Assembly (NCBI RefSeq): GCF_016756595.1
Contig: NZ_AP023257.1
Span: 6,154,001 to 6,218,000 of the forward strand
Direction of reading: 5' to 3'
Origin: Mesorhizobium sp. L-2-11
GTDB taxonomy: Bacteria; Pseudomonadota; Alphaproteobacteria; Rhizobiales; Rhizobiaceae
Length of the DNA stretch: 64,000 bases
Under the pieces are notes generated by a model. That model worked only from the letters and a program-made list of their open reading frames with translations, was not told the DNA's origin and did no database searches. The position numbers and the translations under genes are program-made. How positions within the stretch are numbered: position 1 is the first letter of the stretch; every line of letters begins with the position of its first letter. Below are positions 26,279 through 34,568 of the stretch, piece after piece.

Positions 26279-28300
26279 TCAGTTTTGATGGACGCGAGCA
26301 GCTTGCGAGGGACGCATCCGAACGCGGCGCTGCTCCCACAACCGTCGCAGTTCTCCTGTGAGAGCCTCGCGCTGGGCCTGATCCAGCGTAATTGTATCGA
26401 GGAGATCCGCGAGCACGGCTTCGCCCTCGATTCGCGTCAGCAGATCGAACAATTCAGGTGAAATACGCACACCGTCACGGCTGGAGTGATCCGTTCGGAT
26501 TTCGCAGACGGTCTCCTGGCGATCCAGCGCCGTGTGAGCGCGGACCTTATACAGGGATACATAAGGCGGCAATGAAACCGCGAGCGCAGTCCAATCCTCC
26601 AGCGTTGCGGCCCGTTTTTTGACGAGGAACGGCCCGACCACAAGTCCATCCAACTCTGTCGTCAGGAACGTGGCAATCGAGTCTGCAACTGAATCCACGA
26701 TCGGCTCGGCATTGTTGTTAAAGGACGTGTTGAGCAGAATTGGGATGCCAGTGCGCTGCTTGAAGGCATTGATGACGTCCCAGTAGGCCGGACTGGCCTT
26801 GCGCGATACTGTTTGCAGCCGAGCCGTACCGTCGACGTGCGTGATGGCGCCGAGCAAACCACGCTTGGAGTCGCGCACACGAACCACGAAATTCATGAAG
26901 GGAAATTCGCACGCACTGCCTGGGAGGTCGAAAAATTCGCGCGCATCCTCCTCCAGCACTGATGGGGCGAACGGGCGATACCCTTCCCGCTTCTTGACCA
27001 TGGCGTTGATCCGGTCCTTGTTTGTGGCGGGCCTGGGGTCGGCAAGAATGCTGCGATTTCCGAGCGCGCGCGGCCCGAACTCCGAACGACCTTGCACCCA
27101 GCCGATCACGGCGCCACCGGCCATCCACTCGGCTGCCCTATCCGCCACCTCCTCAGTGCGTTCAAACTCCAGGTGCCCCGCCCATGCCTTTAGTTCCTCT
27201 TCCACAGCATGATCGCTCGCGAGATCCGGCCCCCAATAAACCTCCTGCAATCGCGCACGCGGCGCGGGGCGGCCCAACTCACCAGACACGATTAATGCAG
27301 CGCCCAATGCGCAGCCAGCGTCATGCGACGCGGGCTGCACGAAGATGTCTTCGAAAAGGCCTGAATAGAGCAGCTTGCCGTTCATGGAGCAATTGTGCGC
27401 AACGCCACCGGCCAGGCACAGCCGCGTCATCCCCGTGGCCTCACGATGATGCCGAAGAATGTGAAACACGATGCGTTCGAGTGCTTCCTGTAGCGACGCA
27501 CTCACATCTTTGTGCTGCTGAGTGAATGGCATTCCCTTTTGCCGGACCTGAATGGTGCGAAGCAAAGTCGGACCGATGCGGTCCAGGTGGACGCGATACT
27601 CGCCGTTTGCAGACAGTTCATAGAACTGCTCGAAAAGCTCGCGATAGGGAACGGGATCGCCGTAGGGGGCAAGCCCCATTACCTTATATTCATCGAACAA
27701 GCCGTAGCCGAGATACCGGATCACCTCGAGATAAAATAGCCCAAGGGAATTGTTCTCTGGGAAAGTCGCGAGTTGCGAAATTTCAGCACCAGATCCTACC
27801 GCCACAAGACCCGACTGGAAATCACCAGAGCCATCAATCGCGAAAATCAGACTTTGCTCGAAGCCCGACATTGCAAAAGCACTCACGGCGTGCGCCTGAT
27901 GATGACTTACGAATGAGATACGCGAAGGGTCGAGCTCGCTACCGAACTCCTGCGCCAACAGCTGCTGCACCAAAAATTTGGCATCCAACGGAATGGAGGC
28001 GTCGGGCTCGGAAGCAAGCATGTTTTCGAGCATGGCGTTGCAATAGGCTTCGGTAGCGTAGTACGCCACATGATCGATTTCGCTGAGCTGAACCCCAGCG
28101 GCTGAAAGACAGTATTGAACCGAACTGATTGGGAGCTTGTTGGAGTGCTTGATCCGATTGAGGCGCTCCTCTTCTACGGCCGCGATGACCTGTCCGTCTC
28201 GGACGAGCACCGCAGCGCCATCGTGCATGAATGTATTCGCAATCTGGAATCGGTTTTCATAGACTTTGTCTAATCCGCCGCTCAATCCTAGACACAGCAT
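26279..28300 (-). CDS. nolO: NolO, Nod-factor carbamoyltransferase
   Basis: A 673-residue carbamoyltransferase of the NodU/CmcH family. The N-terminal ASKHA-like part starts MLCLGLSGGLDKVYENRF, with SHHQAHAVSAFAMSGF and FAIDGSGDFQSG motifs. Downstream come LCLAGGVAHNCSMNGKL and the RSEFGPRALGNRSILADPR block, which are conserved in the family. The C-terminal extension beyond about residue 560 distinguishes NolO from the shorter NodU. NolO carbamoylates the non-reducing sugar of Nod factor. It is the last gene of the nodACIJ-nolO operon and is separated from nodJ by about 300 bp. Confidence 0.9.
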   Translation of the reverse strand: MLCLGLSGGLDKVYENRFQIANTFMHDGAAVLVRDGQVIAAVEEERLNRIKHSNKLPISSVQYCLSAAGVQLSEIDHVAYYATEAYCNAMLENMLASEPDASIPLDAKFLVQQLLAQEFGSELDPSRISFVSHHQAHAVSAFAMSGFEQSLIFAIDGSGDFQSGLVAVGSGAEISQLATFPENNSLGLFYLEVIRYLGYGLFDEYKVMGLAPYGDPVPYRELFEQFYELSANGEYRVHLDRIGPTLLRTIQVRQKGMPFTQQHKDVSASLQEALERIVFHILRHHREATGMTRLCLAGGVAHNCSMNGKLLYSGLFEDIFVQPASHDAGCALGAALIVSGELGRPAPRARLQEVYWGPDLASDHAVEEELKAWAGHLEFERTEEVADRAAEWMAGGAVIGWVQGRSEFGPRALGNRSILADPRPATNKDRINAMVKKREGYRPFAPSVLEEDAREFFDLPGSACEFPFMNFVVRVRDSKRGLLGAITHVDGTARLQTVSRKASPAYWDVINAFKQRTGIPILLNTSFNNNAEPIVDSVADSIATFLTTELDGLVVGPFLVKKRAATLEDWTALAVSLPPYVSLYKVRAHTALDRQETVCEIRTDHSSRDGVRISPELFDLLTRIEGEAVLADLLDTITLDQAQREALTGELRRLWEQRRVRMRPSQAARVHQN

Positions 28301-28603
28301 CTCGCTCTCCGTTTATCGTACAGGAAGACTGAATTGGCCTGTCTCAAGGCCGTTTGATCAAAAACACAGGCTGCGTTGTCGTTCGCCGCCGCGAACGCCA
28401 GTCAGACATCACCAACCTCAAAGAAATTCTCTTACGCCTGGATCAACATGAGATCCTGTGATCGAGGTCCCGGGCGTTCCATAACGTTGAGAGATTGAGT
28501 GGATGCCACGAAGACCCTGGGTTGGATGCCGATTTGCGTTGGCGATGTCGTTTTTATTTGCAGCACGAAGTCCGTAGCGCATTGTTTATCTCACTCTCTT
28601 TCG
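28301..28603. other. nodJ-nolO spacer
   Basis: About 300 bp without a gene; no nod box seen, so nolO is probably read through from nodJ. Confidence 0.55.
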
Positions 28604-29392
28604 TCAGCGCATTAGTCGGCGGCGCAACAGCGCCATCGAGAGGAAGAATGGCAACAGCGCGTACAGGCCGAGCACACCGACGTGCAGGGCGATGCCGCTG
28701 ATCGGGCGATCAAGCATAACCGGACGAATGAGGTCGATCGCATGTGACAGCGGCATGCATCGCGCTATCTGCTGAAAGGCGCCAGGCAGCTGGTTCAATG
28801 GGAAAACGGCGCCCGACAGGAACAGCATAGGTGTGAGGACAAGCGTCTGGTAAAACACGAAGTAATCGTAGCTGGGCGAAAGTGCGGTGACGATCATCGC
28901 GAGGCTCGCAAATACGCACCCTGTCAGAGCAATGATTGGCAGCGCATAGAGGACGGACGGCCAGGCGGCATAGCCCAAGGTTGCGGTGACGATGGTAATA
29001 GCCGTACCGGCCATGAAGGCCTTGGTGGCTGCCCACGCCAGTTCACCCAGAACGATGTCGCCGAGGGTAACGTGCGTATACAGCATGGCTTCCCATGTGC
29101 GTTGAGAATGCATGCGAGCGAAAGCCGCGTACAATGTTTCCAGGGTAGAGGCGGTCATCGCACTTACCGCGACCATGCCGGCCGCCAAAAAGGCGATATA
29201 CGACGCACCGTCGACGCGGCCGACCATTATGCCGAGGCCGGTGCCTAGGCCGAAAAGGTAGATCATAGGATCGGCGAGGTTACCGAGAAGCGACACGAGT
29301 GCGACTTTCTTCCATGCCAGATAGTTGCGTCGCCATACCGCAACCCAGTTCCACGCATTGGCCGGCAGCGCCGCCGCAAAACCTTCAATCAT
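28604..29392 (-). CDS. nodJ: NodJ, Nod-factor ABC exporter permease
   Basis: A 262-residue ABC-2 type permease with six hydrophobic segments. NodJ/KpsM features include [20 protein letters not shown] near the start and the [17 protein letters not shown] segment before the last helices. It forms the membrane part of the NodIJ exporter that secretes lipochitooligosaccharides. It starts four bases after the nodI stop, which indicates tight coupling. Confidence 0.92.
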   Translation of the reverse strand: MIEGFAAALPANAWNWVAVWRRNYLAWKKVALVSLLGNLADPMIYLFGLGTGLGIMVGRVDGASYIAFLAAGMVAVSAMTASTLETLYAAFARMHSQRTWEAMLYTHVTLGDIVLGELAWAATKAFMAGTAITIVTATLGYAAWPSVLYALPIIALTGCVFASLAMIVTALSPSYDYFVFYQTLVLTPMLFLSGAVFPLNQLPGAFQQIARCMPLSHAIDLIRPVMLDRPISGIALHVGVLGLYALLPFFLSMALLRRRLMR

Positions 29393-29395
29393 CGC

Positions 29396-30442
29396 TCACT
29401 CCTCCATCTCGCGCCCGGTCAGCCGCAAGAAAACATCCTCGAGATTGGCTGGACGCAGAAGAAGACGCAGACCTGCTCGCCCCTGCAGTTGCGTGCGCAC
29501 CTGGTCAGGGTCTGGCGCATAGCAATAAAGGGTTTCGCCGCTGACCTCGATGCGCTGGGAATGTGGCTTGACCAGCGAAAGCAACTCGTGCGGATCGCCG
29601 CCATAAATCTCCATGACCTGGCATCCGATATGCTCGTCGATCAGCGCCTGCGGGCCGCCTTCGGCGATGTTGCGGCCCTTTTCGAGCACGCACAGCCGAT
29701 CGCATAATCGCTCAGCCTCTTCCATGAAATGCGTCGTCAGGATAATCGTCTTGCCGCGTGCCAACAGGGCGCGCAGCCGCTCCCAGATCAGGTGGCGCGC
29801 GTGCGGATCGAGGCCGGTGGTCGGCTCGTCCATCACAATGAGCTGGGGGTCGTTGATCAACGCCCGCGCCATTGTCAGGCATCGCTTCATGCCGCCGGAC
29901 AGTTCCGAGACGCGCGCATCCGCCTTGCGCTCGAGGCGAGCGAACTCGAGAAGCGACGGGATGACCGCTTCGCTCTGACGTGTGCTCATGCCGAAGTAGC
30001 GTCCGAACACCAGCAGGTTCTCGCGTACGGTGAATTCCTGGTCAAGATTGTCGAATTGCGGGACCACGCCAATGCCCCTGCGTGCCAGCCGAGCGCGCGC
30101 CGGCACCGGGACGCCAAGCACCGTGATCGTGCCCGCGTCAGGGCATGTCATGCCGAGGAGCATACGCGCAATCGTGCTTTTGCCCGCCCCGTTTGGTCCG
30201 AGGAGGCCGAAACACTCTCCCGACGCAACGGAGAACGACAGTTCGTCGACAACGATCTTGTTCCCATACGACTTGGTTACGCCGGCAAAATCGACTGCCA
30301 CGGTTGACGCAGAGTCAGGCACGGAGCTTTTCGCGCTTGTTTGCCCGTGAGACTCCCGTTCGATCGCAGGAGTCTCGAGCCGCCGCAAATCCTCTGGGCC
30401 CAACTTACGCTTCAACACTTGATGTTTCTGGTCCTGGCTCAA
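29396..30442 (-). CDS. nodI: NodI, Nod-factor ABC exporter ATP-binding protein
   Basis: About 348 residues from TTG at 30442. ABC motifs: Walker [13 protein letters not shown], signature [18 protein letters not shown], Walker [13 protein letters not shown] and the switch His in [13 protein letters not shown]. The C-terminal 80 residues match the NodI/DrrA accessory part. The frame stays open into nodC, but starts before 30468 would overlap that gene. TTG at 30442 or GTG at 30418 is more likely, giving the normal NodI length. It works with NodJ. Confidence 0.9.
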   Translation of the reverse strand: MSQDQKHQVLKRKLGPEDLRRLETPAIERESHGQTSAKSSVPDSASTVAVDFAGVTKSYGNKIVVDELSFSVASGECFGLLGPNGAGKSTIARMLLGMTCPDAGTITVLGVPVPARARLARRGIGVVPQFDNLDQEFTVRENLLVFGRYFGMSTRQSEAVIPSLLEFARLERKADARVSELSGGMKRCLTMARALINDPQLIVMDEPTTGLDPHARHLIWERLRALLARGKTIILTTHFMEEAERLCDRLCVLEKGRNIAEGGPQALIDEHIGCQVMEIYGGDPHELLSLVKPHSQRIEVSGETLYCYAPDPDQVRTQLQGRAGLRLLLRPANLEDVFLRLTGREMEE

Positions 30443-30467
30443 AACTCTTCTACCTGCGATCAAGTAA

Positions 30468-31742
30468 CTATTGCTGTTCGCTGTAAGCGGCGTCAGATCC
30501 CACCAGGTTTGGCTTTGGAAGGGCGTCGCCGGTGTCTTGCACATTGGCCGCAGAGCTTCGCGACAACCAATCGCTGTTGCTTAATGTACACAGCGCGTAT
30601 GCTTTCAAGGGGAGCAAGAGAAAGATGTTGATGAGTGTGTGGAGCGAGAACCCGAGAAATCGAAGTTGGCGCGCACGAAACGCTGCCACGCTGCAGCGAA
30701 CTATAGTCATGGCTGCAATCATCAGGCATGCCGTCCAAGGCACAGTACCTGTCGTTACGAATTGCGCGAGCCCCGCCAGAATCGACAAAGAGAGCAATAA
30801 TGGGCCAATATTCTGGCCAATCACGTCCAATGTGAGATAAATATTAAGGCCGCGCAGCAGTTGGAACGCCAGCAACGTGTCACGGAAAGTGCTCCGGGCC
30901 CAGCGAAGCTGTTGGCGCAGATAGGGACCCATGCTGTTGGGAACGACTGTTGCCGCGACGGCCTCCGGGACATACTCTGTTCGAAAGCCTGCTTTCAGCA
31001 TCAGGATCGTAAGGTGGCGGTCCTCGCCGAAGTCGCTCGGCTTCCCTCGAAAGCGCTGCGTCTCGTACTGATCCAGCAGCGAAACAAGCGCGGATCGCCG
31101 GTACATGGCACACGGACCGCAGCAACACATGACGGCACCGAACCGAGCCTGCGCTGCGCGCTCTTCGTTGCAGGCGAGCCAGTATTCCATGTCGATCAAC
31201 CGCGTCAGCCAAGTTTCACTGCGATTGCTAGCCGCCAACTGGCCCATGGCGGCGCCGACCGCTTGATCTTGCATCTTTAGCGCAAGCCTGGTGATGACGT
31301 CCGGGGCGAGTATCGTGTCCGAATCTACATTCAGCACCAAATCTCCGCACGAGCGGCGAATGGCGGCAATCTGCGCCTTGCGCTTTCCGACATTCTTTGG
31401 GAGCGCAACGAAGTTGAACCTCGGGTCGCCCGCGTATTCCTCGTGTACACCCACGAGGGCATCGCGGTTTGCAGAACCGTCATCAACAACATAGACCTGC
31501 AGTTTGCCGGCGTAGTCCTGACTTGCAATGGAAGCCAGGCAGTCCGAGAGGGTGCGAGGCGCCTCGTTGTAGCACGGGATAATGACATCGACGCTCGGCC
31601 AAGGCTCACCGCTGGGCGGGTCGCCCGAGGTCGGCGGTACGTTTGTAGGCAGGGTATAAAAGACCTGCGCGGTTTTATAGACGGTCGACAGCAGCGCGTA
31701 AGAGCAGATGGCAACAGTACTGGCTGAGGCAAATAGGTTCAT
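30468..31742 (-). CDS. nodC: NodC, N-acetylglucosaminyltransferase (chitooligosaccharide synthase)
   Basis: A 424-residue membrane-bound family-2 glycosyltransferase. Catalytic motifs in order: [21 protein letters not shown] (DxD), [11 protein letters not shown] and the [10 protein letters not shown] (QxxRW) product-binding box. A hydrophobic N-terminal anchor (residues 5-30) and several C-terminal membrane segments frame the active domain. It polymerises UDP-GlcNAc into the short chitin backbone of Nod factor. It follows nodA with only a nodB scar between them. Confidence 0.94.
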   Translation of the reverse strand: MNLFASASTVAICSYALLSTVYKTAQVFYTLPTNVPPTSGDPPSGEPWPSVDVIIPCYNEAPRTLSDCLASIASQDYAGKLQVYVVDDGSANRDALVGVHEEYAGDPRFNFVALPKNVGKRKAQIAAIRRSCGDLVLNVDSDTILAPDVITRLALKMQDQAVGAAMGQLAASNRSETWLTRLIDMEYWLACNEERAAQARFGAVMCCCGPCAMYRRSALVSLLDQYETQRFRGKPSDFGEDRHLTILMLKAGFRTEYVPEAVAATVVPNSMGPYLRQQLRWARSTFRDTLLAFQLLRGLNIYLTLDVIGQNIGPLLLSLSILAGLAQFVTTGTVPWTACLMIAAMTIVRCSVAAFRARQLRFLGFSLHTLINIFLLLPLKAYALCTLSNSDWLSRSSAANVQDTGDALPKPNLVGSDAAYSEQQ

Positions 31743-31774
31743 GAGATGTCAGATTTTTCAGTGAATTTGAGGGA

Positions 31775-31873
31775 AGCGGGCGGATAGTAAAACCGCGGCC
31801 AATGCTGGAATCAGCTCGATCAACGCCATGGGGGCGGGTCGCGCTGACTGACGTCGTAGCGGGTGTCCTTCAT
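31775..31873 (-). pseudogene. nodB: nodB scar between nodA and nodC
   Basis: An ATGA at the nodA stop opens a short frame, and 31797-31832 encodes MALIELIPALA, similar to MALSNLIPALDA near the NodB C-terminus, with about 20 of 28 bases identical there. The deacetylase core is deleted. This marks where nodB sat in an ancestral nodABC operon. Confidence 0.6.
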
Positions 31874-32463
31874 AGCTCTGGACCGTTCCGATCGATCAAA
31901 GTGCCGGCCGGCCACTCGCTCATTGAGCGTCCAATTGGGAGCACCAGGACGAGTACGTTGTCGTCGACTCGCGTGGGAGGCAGATCGAGGTACACGTCCG
32001 GGTGGGTTGAACGCACGCGAACGCCCGACAAAATGTTCGCCAAGCCTTTGCGGCAGAACCTCGAAACATGGTTCCGGAGCGCGGGCCGCACCGAGCCGAA
32101 CGCGAATGGAACGCCAAGCTGCTGCAGCACCGGATACATCACGCTGATCGAATGGGCGATTCCCAGCCCCTCAAGATCCGGACGCACCCCGTATAGACCG
32201 AGTTCAGCGACAAGCAGATCATCGTCGCCAACTTTGATGTATCGGCGCAGCAGGCCCAAGTGAGCCGCTACCCCGTGCACATCACGGCCGATTACGCGGA
32301 GCTCCGGCCTTGCACCGGCCCAACTTCGACCGCCTGCGAATTGCTTCCCATTAAAGGCTCCGGTCGGTTCATAGGTCTTCCGGAAGAACTCAGAGAGTTC
32401 GAGGTGATCGGGAAGCTGCAACTCATTTTCCCAGCATAACCTCCACTGCACGTCAGGGCGCAT
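31870..32463 (-). CDS. nodA: NodA, Nod-factor N-acyltransferase
   Basis: A 197-residue acyltransferase, the normal family length, from ATG at 32463 with AGAGGAAG in front. It shows the NodA pattern [36 protein letters not shown] and the C-terminal [16 protein letters not shown]. NodA attaches the fatty acyl chain to the deacetylated sugar, so its acyl preference helps set host range. It is the first gene behind the nod box at 32554-32601 and is followed by nodC, nodI, nodJ and nolO. It is the only intact nodA; three decayed copies exist nearby. Confidence 0.94.
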   Translation of the reverse strand: MRPDVQWRLCWENELQLPDHLELSEFFRKTYEPTGAFNGKQFAGGRSWAGARPELRVIGRDVHGVAAHLGLLRRYIKVGDDDLLVAELGLYGVRPDLEGLGIAHSISVMYPVLQQLGVPFAFGSVRPALRNHVSRFCRKGLANILSGVRVRSTHPDVYLDLPPTRVDDNVLVLVLPIGRSMSEWPAGTLIDRNGPEL

Positions 32464-32553
32464 GCGAAGACTTCCTCTTTTTCGGATTCTTTTGTGCACC
32501 TCACGCGGTAGAGCAATGGCGGTGCATGTCATGGGTCTATGAACGGCCCTCCC

Positions 32554-32601
32554 GGATTGGTAAAATTGATTGTTTAGATCGCGAGCATCCACGCTATGGA
32601 T
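32554..32601 (-). promoter_or_regulatory. nod box (toward nodACIJ-nolO)
   Basis: The minus strand reads ATCCATAGCGTGGATG, GATCTAAACAATC and AATTTTACCAATCC, essentially a consensus nod box 90 bp upstream of nodA. Confidence 0.94.
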
Positions 32602-32610
32602 GTTAAAACC

Positions 32611-32660
32611 ATGCCTTTCAAAGCCTGATCTGAACCTTCTGGTCGTGCTCGATTGGCCCG
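32611..32660 (+). pseudogene. nodD: nodD N-terminal remnant
   Basis: Just beyond the nod box, an ATG followed by CCTTTCAAAGCC and TGATCTGAACCTTCTGGTCG matches the first 15 codons of nodD with one indel, then ends. The rest of this divergent nodD is deleted. Confidence 0.7.
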
Positions 32661-33164
32661 ATAAGCGGCGGCACCGATGGCAGCTGTCGGTGACACAACC
32701 TGATTCAAGAGCGGCCGCCAGCGCGTGGCTGCGCCCGTGCCGAAGCAGCGATCAAGTGGAGGACGGCCCGACTGTTAGGCGTCAGCAAACGCGGCGACCG
32801 TTGGCGCACGCGATGATGCATGGCGATCGCGCAGCTCTGGATCGCCGGCGGCAAACAGGTTCCGCGAAGCTCTATCGCGCTCGCCAACAGGAATCGTCTG
32901 GTCAATGCTTTCGAGTGTTGCCAGTCAACCGGACTGTCGGTGAAAGCACCTGGAGAGCGGGAAGGAGGGCGCGCCCGGATGGCGCTACTTCGAACGAATT
33001 GTTTGAGGTTTTGGCCGACTGGAACACACAGCTTGAGCACCTGAGGCCTGAAGTGCGCGAAGGAGCTGGCCCCTAAGTCTTCATTCCGTGCGAGGGATCA
33101 AAAATCGCCGCACACAGAAAGGCAGCCTAAGGAGCGTCAGCACTTGCGCCGGCCGAAGGGCCGA
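32661..33164. other. No recognised gene
   Basis: About 500 bp of open but unrecognised sequence between the nodD remnant and the group II intron. Confidence 0.45.
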
Positions 33165-33236
33165 TCGCGGTAGGGACGCTCATTGCTGAGCGCCCCCCGC
33201 ACAGATCCGTACGTGCAGGATTCCCGCATACGGCTC

Positions 33237-34077
33237 CTACCTTGGGTGTTTGACGGCGAAGCGGATTGCCGGCCAGGGATGCAGGATTCTTGGTTTCGGA
33301 AGCCACTGCGCTGCGAGCTTTTCCACTCGGGACGTCGACGTCGTGTCCATCTGGCCACGGTGTCTCAGAGCCAGCTTCCAGAGGAAGATGACATGCTCCC
33401 TAAATGCCCGAAGTGATCGCAGATTGGCGGGCACCGCGTGATACTCATAGTATCCGCGGACGACCTGCCTGAGCCATTTCGCTTGTTCACGAATTGGCTG
33501 GTTTCTCAACCACCGCAACCGGTCCTTGATCTCCCGGAGCTTTGCCCTCATACGGTCGCGGCGGGACTTCCGAAGAAGCATGAAGTCTCCCCGCAGTGAT
33601 TTGCCGCAGATATGGGTAAAGCCGAGAAAGTCGAAGGTCTCCGGTTTTCCGAGACCACGTTCCCGACGACGACTGGCCGCGTAGCGGCCAAACATTAGCA
33701 GGCGCGTTTTCTCAGGGTGCAATGACAGAGAGAACTTCTCCAACCGTTCTCGCATCTCGATCTGGAAACGGTGTGCGTCAGCTTCTCGTTCGAAGCCTAC
33801 CACGATGTCGTCCGCGTAGCGGACGATGATCATATTGCCCGTGGCCGACCGCTGTCGCCAGCGGTTGGCCCAAAGGTCGAAGACGTAGTGCAGGTAGAGG
33901 TTCGCGAGCAGTGGCGAAGCCACCGATCCCTGACCCGTCCCCTGCTCAGACGTCGTGACGATCCCTTCTTCCAGAACGCCCGCCTTCAGCCACTTCTGGA
34001 TGAGACGAATGATACGCTGGTCGCCGATCCGATGGTTCAGGAACCTGACCAGCCATTCCTGACTGACCCGGTCGAAG
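33237..34077 (-). pseudogene. ltrA: Group II intron reverse transcriptase/maturase, C-terminal part
   Basis: It contains the RT core from SFDRVSQEWLVRFL onward, with the catalytic MIIVRYADDIVVGF (YADD) motif, then the maturase X domain and a basic DNA-binding end. The N-terminal part is at 36817-37454. Removing 34078-36816 joins the two in frame (1479 bases, 493 codons) and restores ADIQQFFDRVSQEWL. As it stands the enzyme is split and inactive. Confidence 0.9.
34075..34077. repeat. 3-bp AAG crossover repeat, left boundary of serine-recombinase element
   Basis: AAG at 34075-34077 recurs at 36814-36816. Keeping one copy regenerates the uninterrupted intron ORF, so the crossover lies within these bases. 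Confidence 0.75.
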
Positions 34078-34129
34078 GAAACATCTCCAGACTGCCCATC
34101 ACCAGGACCTTCCCGCCTCGGCAACGATC

Positions 34130-34564
34130 ATGCGGGAGGGCCACGCCTTTGAAGGGCGGCCTCTGGCCGTAATCAGCCGACTCAAACGCCGCGGCGAGCC
34201 AACGCTGCTTGTAGAATTGCCGGACGGCAGCCGGACCTACATTCCCGTGGCGTGGACGGATCTCGGGGGCATGGATGGTGGTTCCACAGCCTCGCCAGCA
34301 AATCACTCCAGCATTGGGCGGATTTCAGACCTTCTGCATCTGCGCCTTCTGACCGACGCTCTTCTTGAGCGGCGCGGCGAGTCGCCGCCCGATGACAAGG
34401 AGGAGCGACATGCAACTGAAGCTGAGATTCGCCGAGGAAGACCGCAAGCGGCCTCCCGACCCACCCGCCTGGGAGACGCTGGACGCCGAGGCGCGGGCGG
34501 AGGCGTTGCGCCGGCTCGCCCTCGTGATCGCGCGCATGCTGACAGTGAGGGAGGCCGGTCATGA
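34130..34564 (+). CDS. DUF5372-like protein of serine-recombinase element
   Basis: Up to 144 residues. The first 70 (HAFEGRPLAVISRLKRRGEP, VELPDGSRTYIPVAWTDL) resemble small proteins found upstream of large serine recombinases in rhizobia (DUF5372). The second half is Arg/Gly/Ala-rich and overlaps the next ORF, so its reality is less sure. The frame stays open into the recombinase start. The function is unknown; a recombination accessory role is only suggested by position. Confidence 0.6.
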   Translation: MREGHAFEGRPLAVISRLKRRGEPTLLVELPDGSRTYIPVAWTDLGGMDGGSTASPANHSSIGRISDLLHLRLLTDALLERRGESPPDDKEERHATEAEIRRGRPQAASRPTRLGDAGRRGAGGGVAPARPRDRAHADSEGGRS

Positions 34565-34568
34565 CTGA
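34410..34568 (+). CDS. Small protein preceding serine recombinase
   Basis: A 52-residue ORF (MQLKLRFAEEDRKRPPDPPA start) with AAGGAGGAGCG directly upstream, a strong ribosome site. Its stop overlaps the recombinase ATG, which suggests translational coupling. It is helical and charged, with no recognised domain; similar small ORFs accompany related recombinases. Confidence 0.6.
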   Translation: MQLKLRFAEEDRKRPPDPPAWETLDAEARAEALRRLALVIARMLTVREAGHD

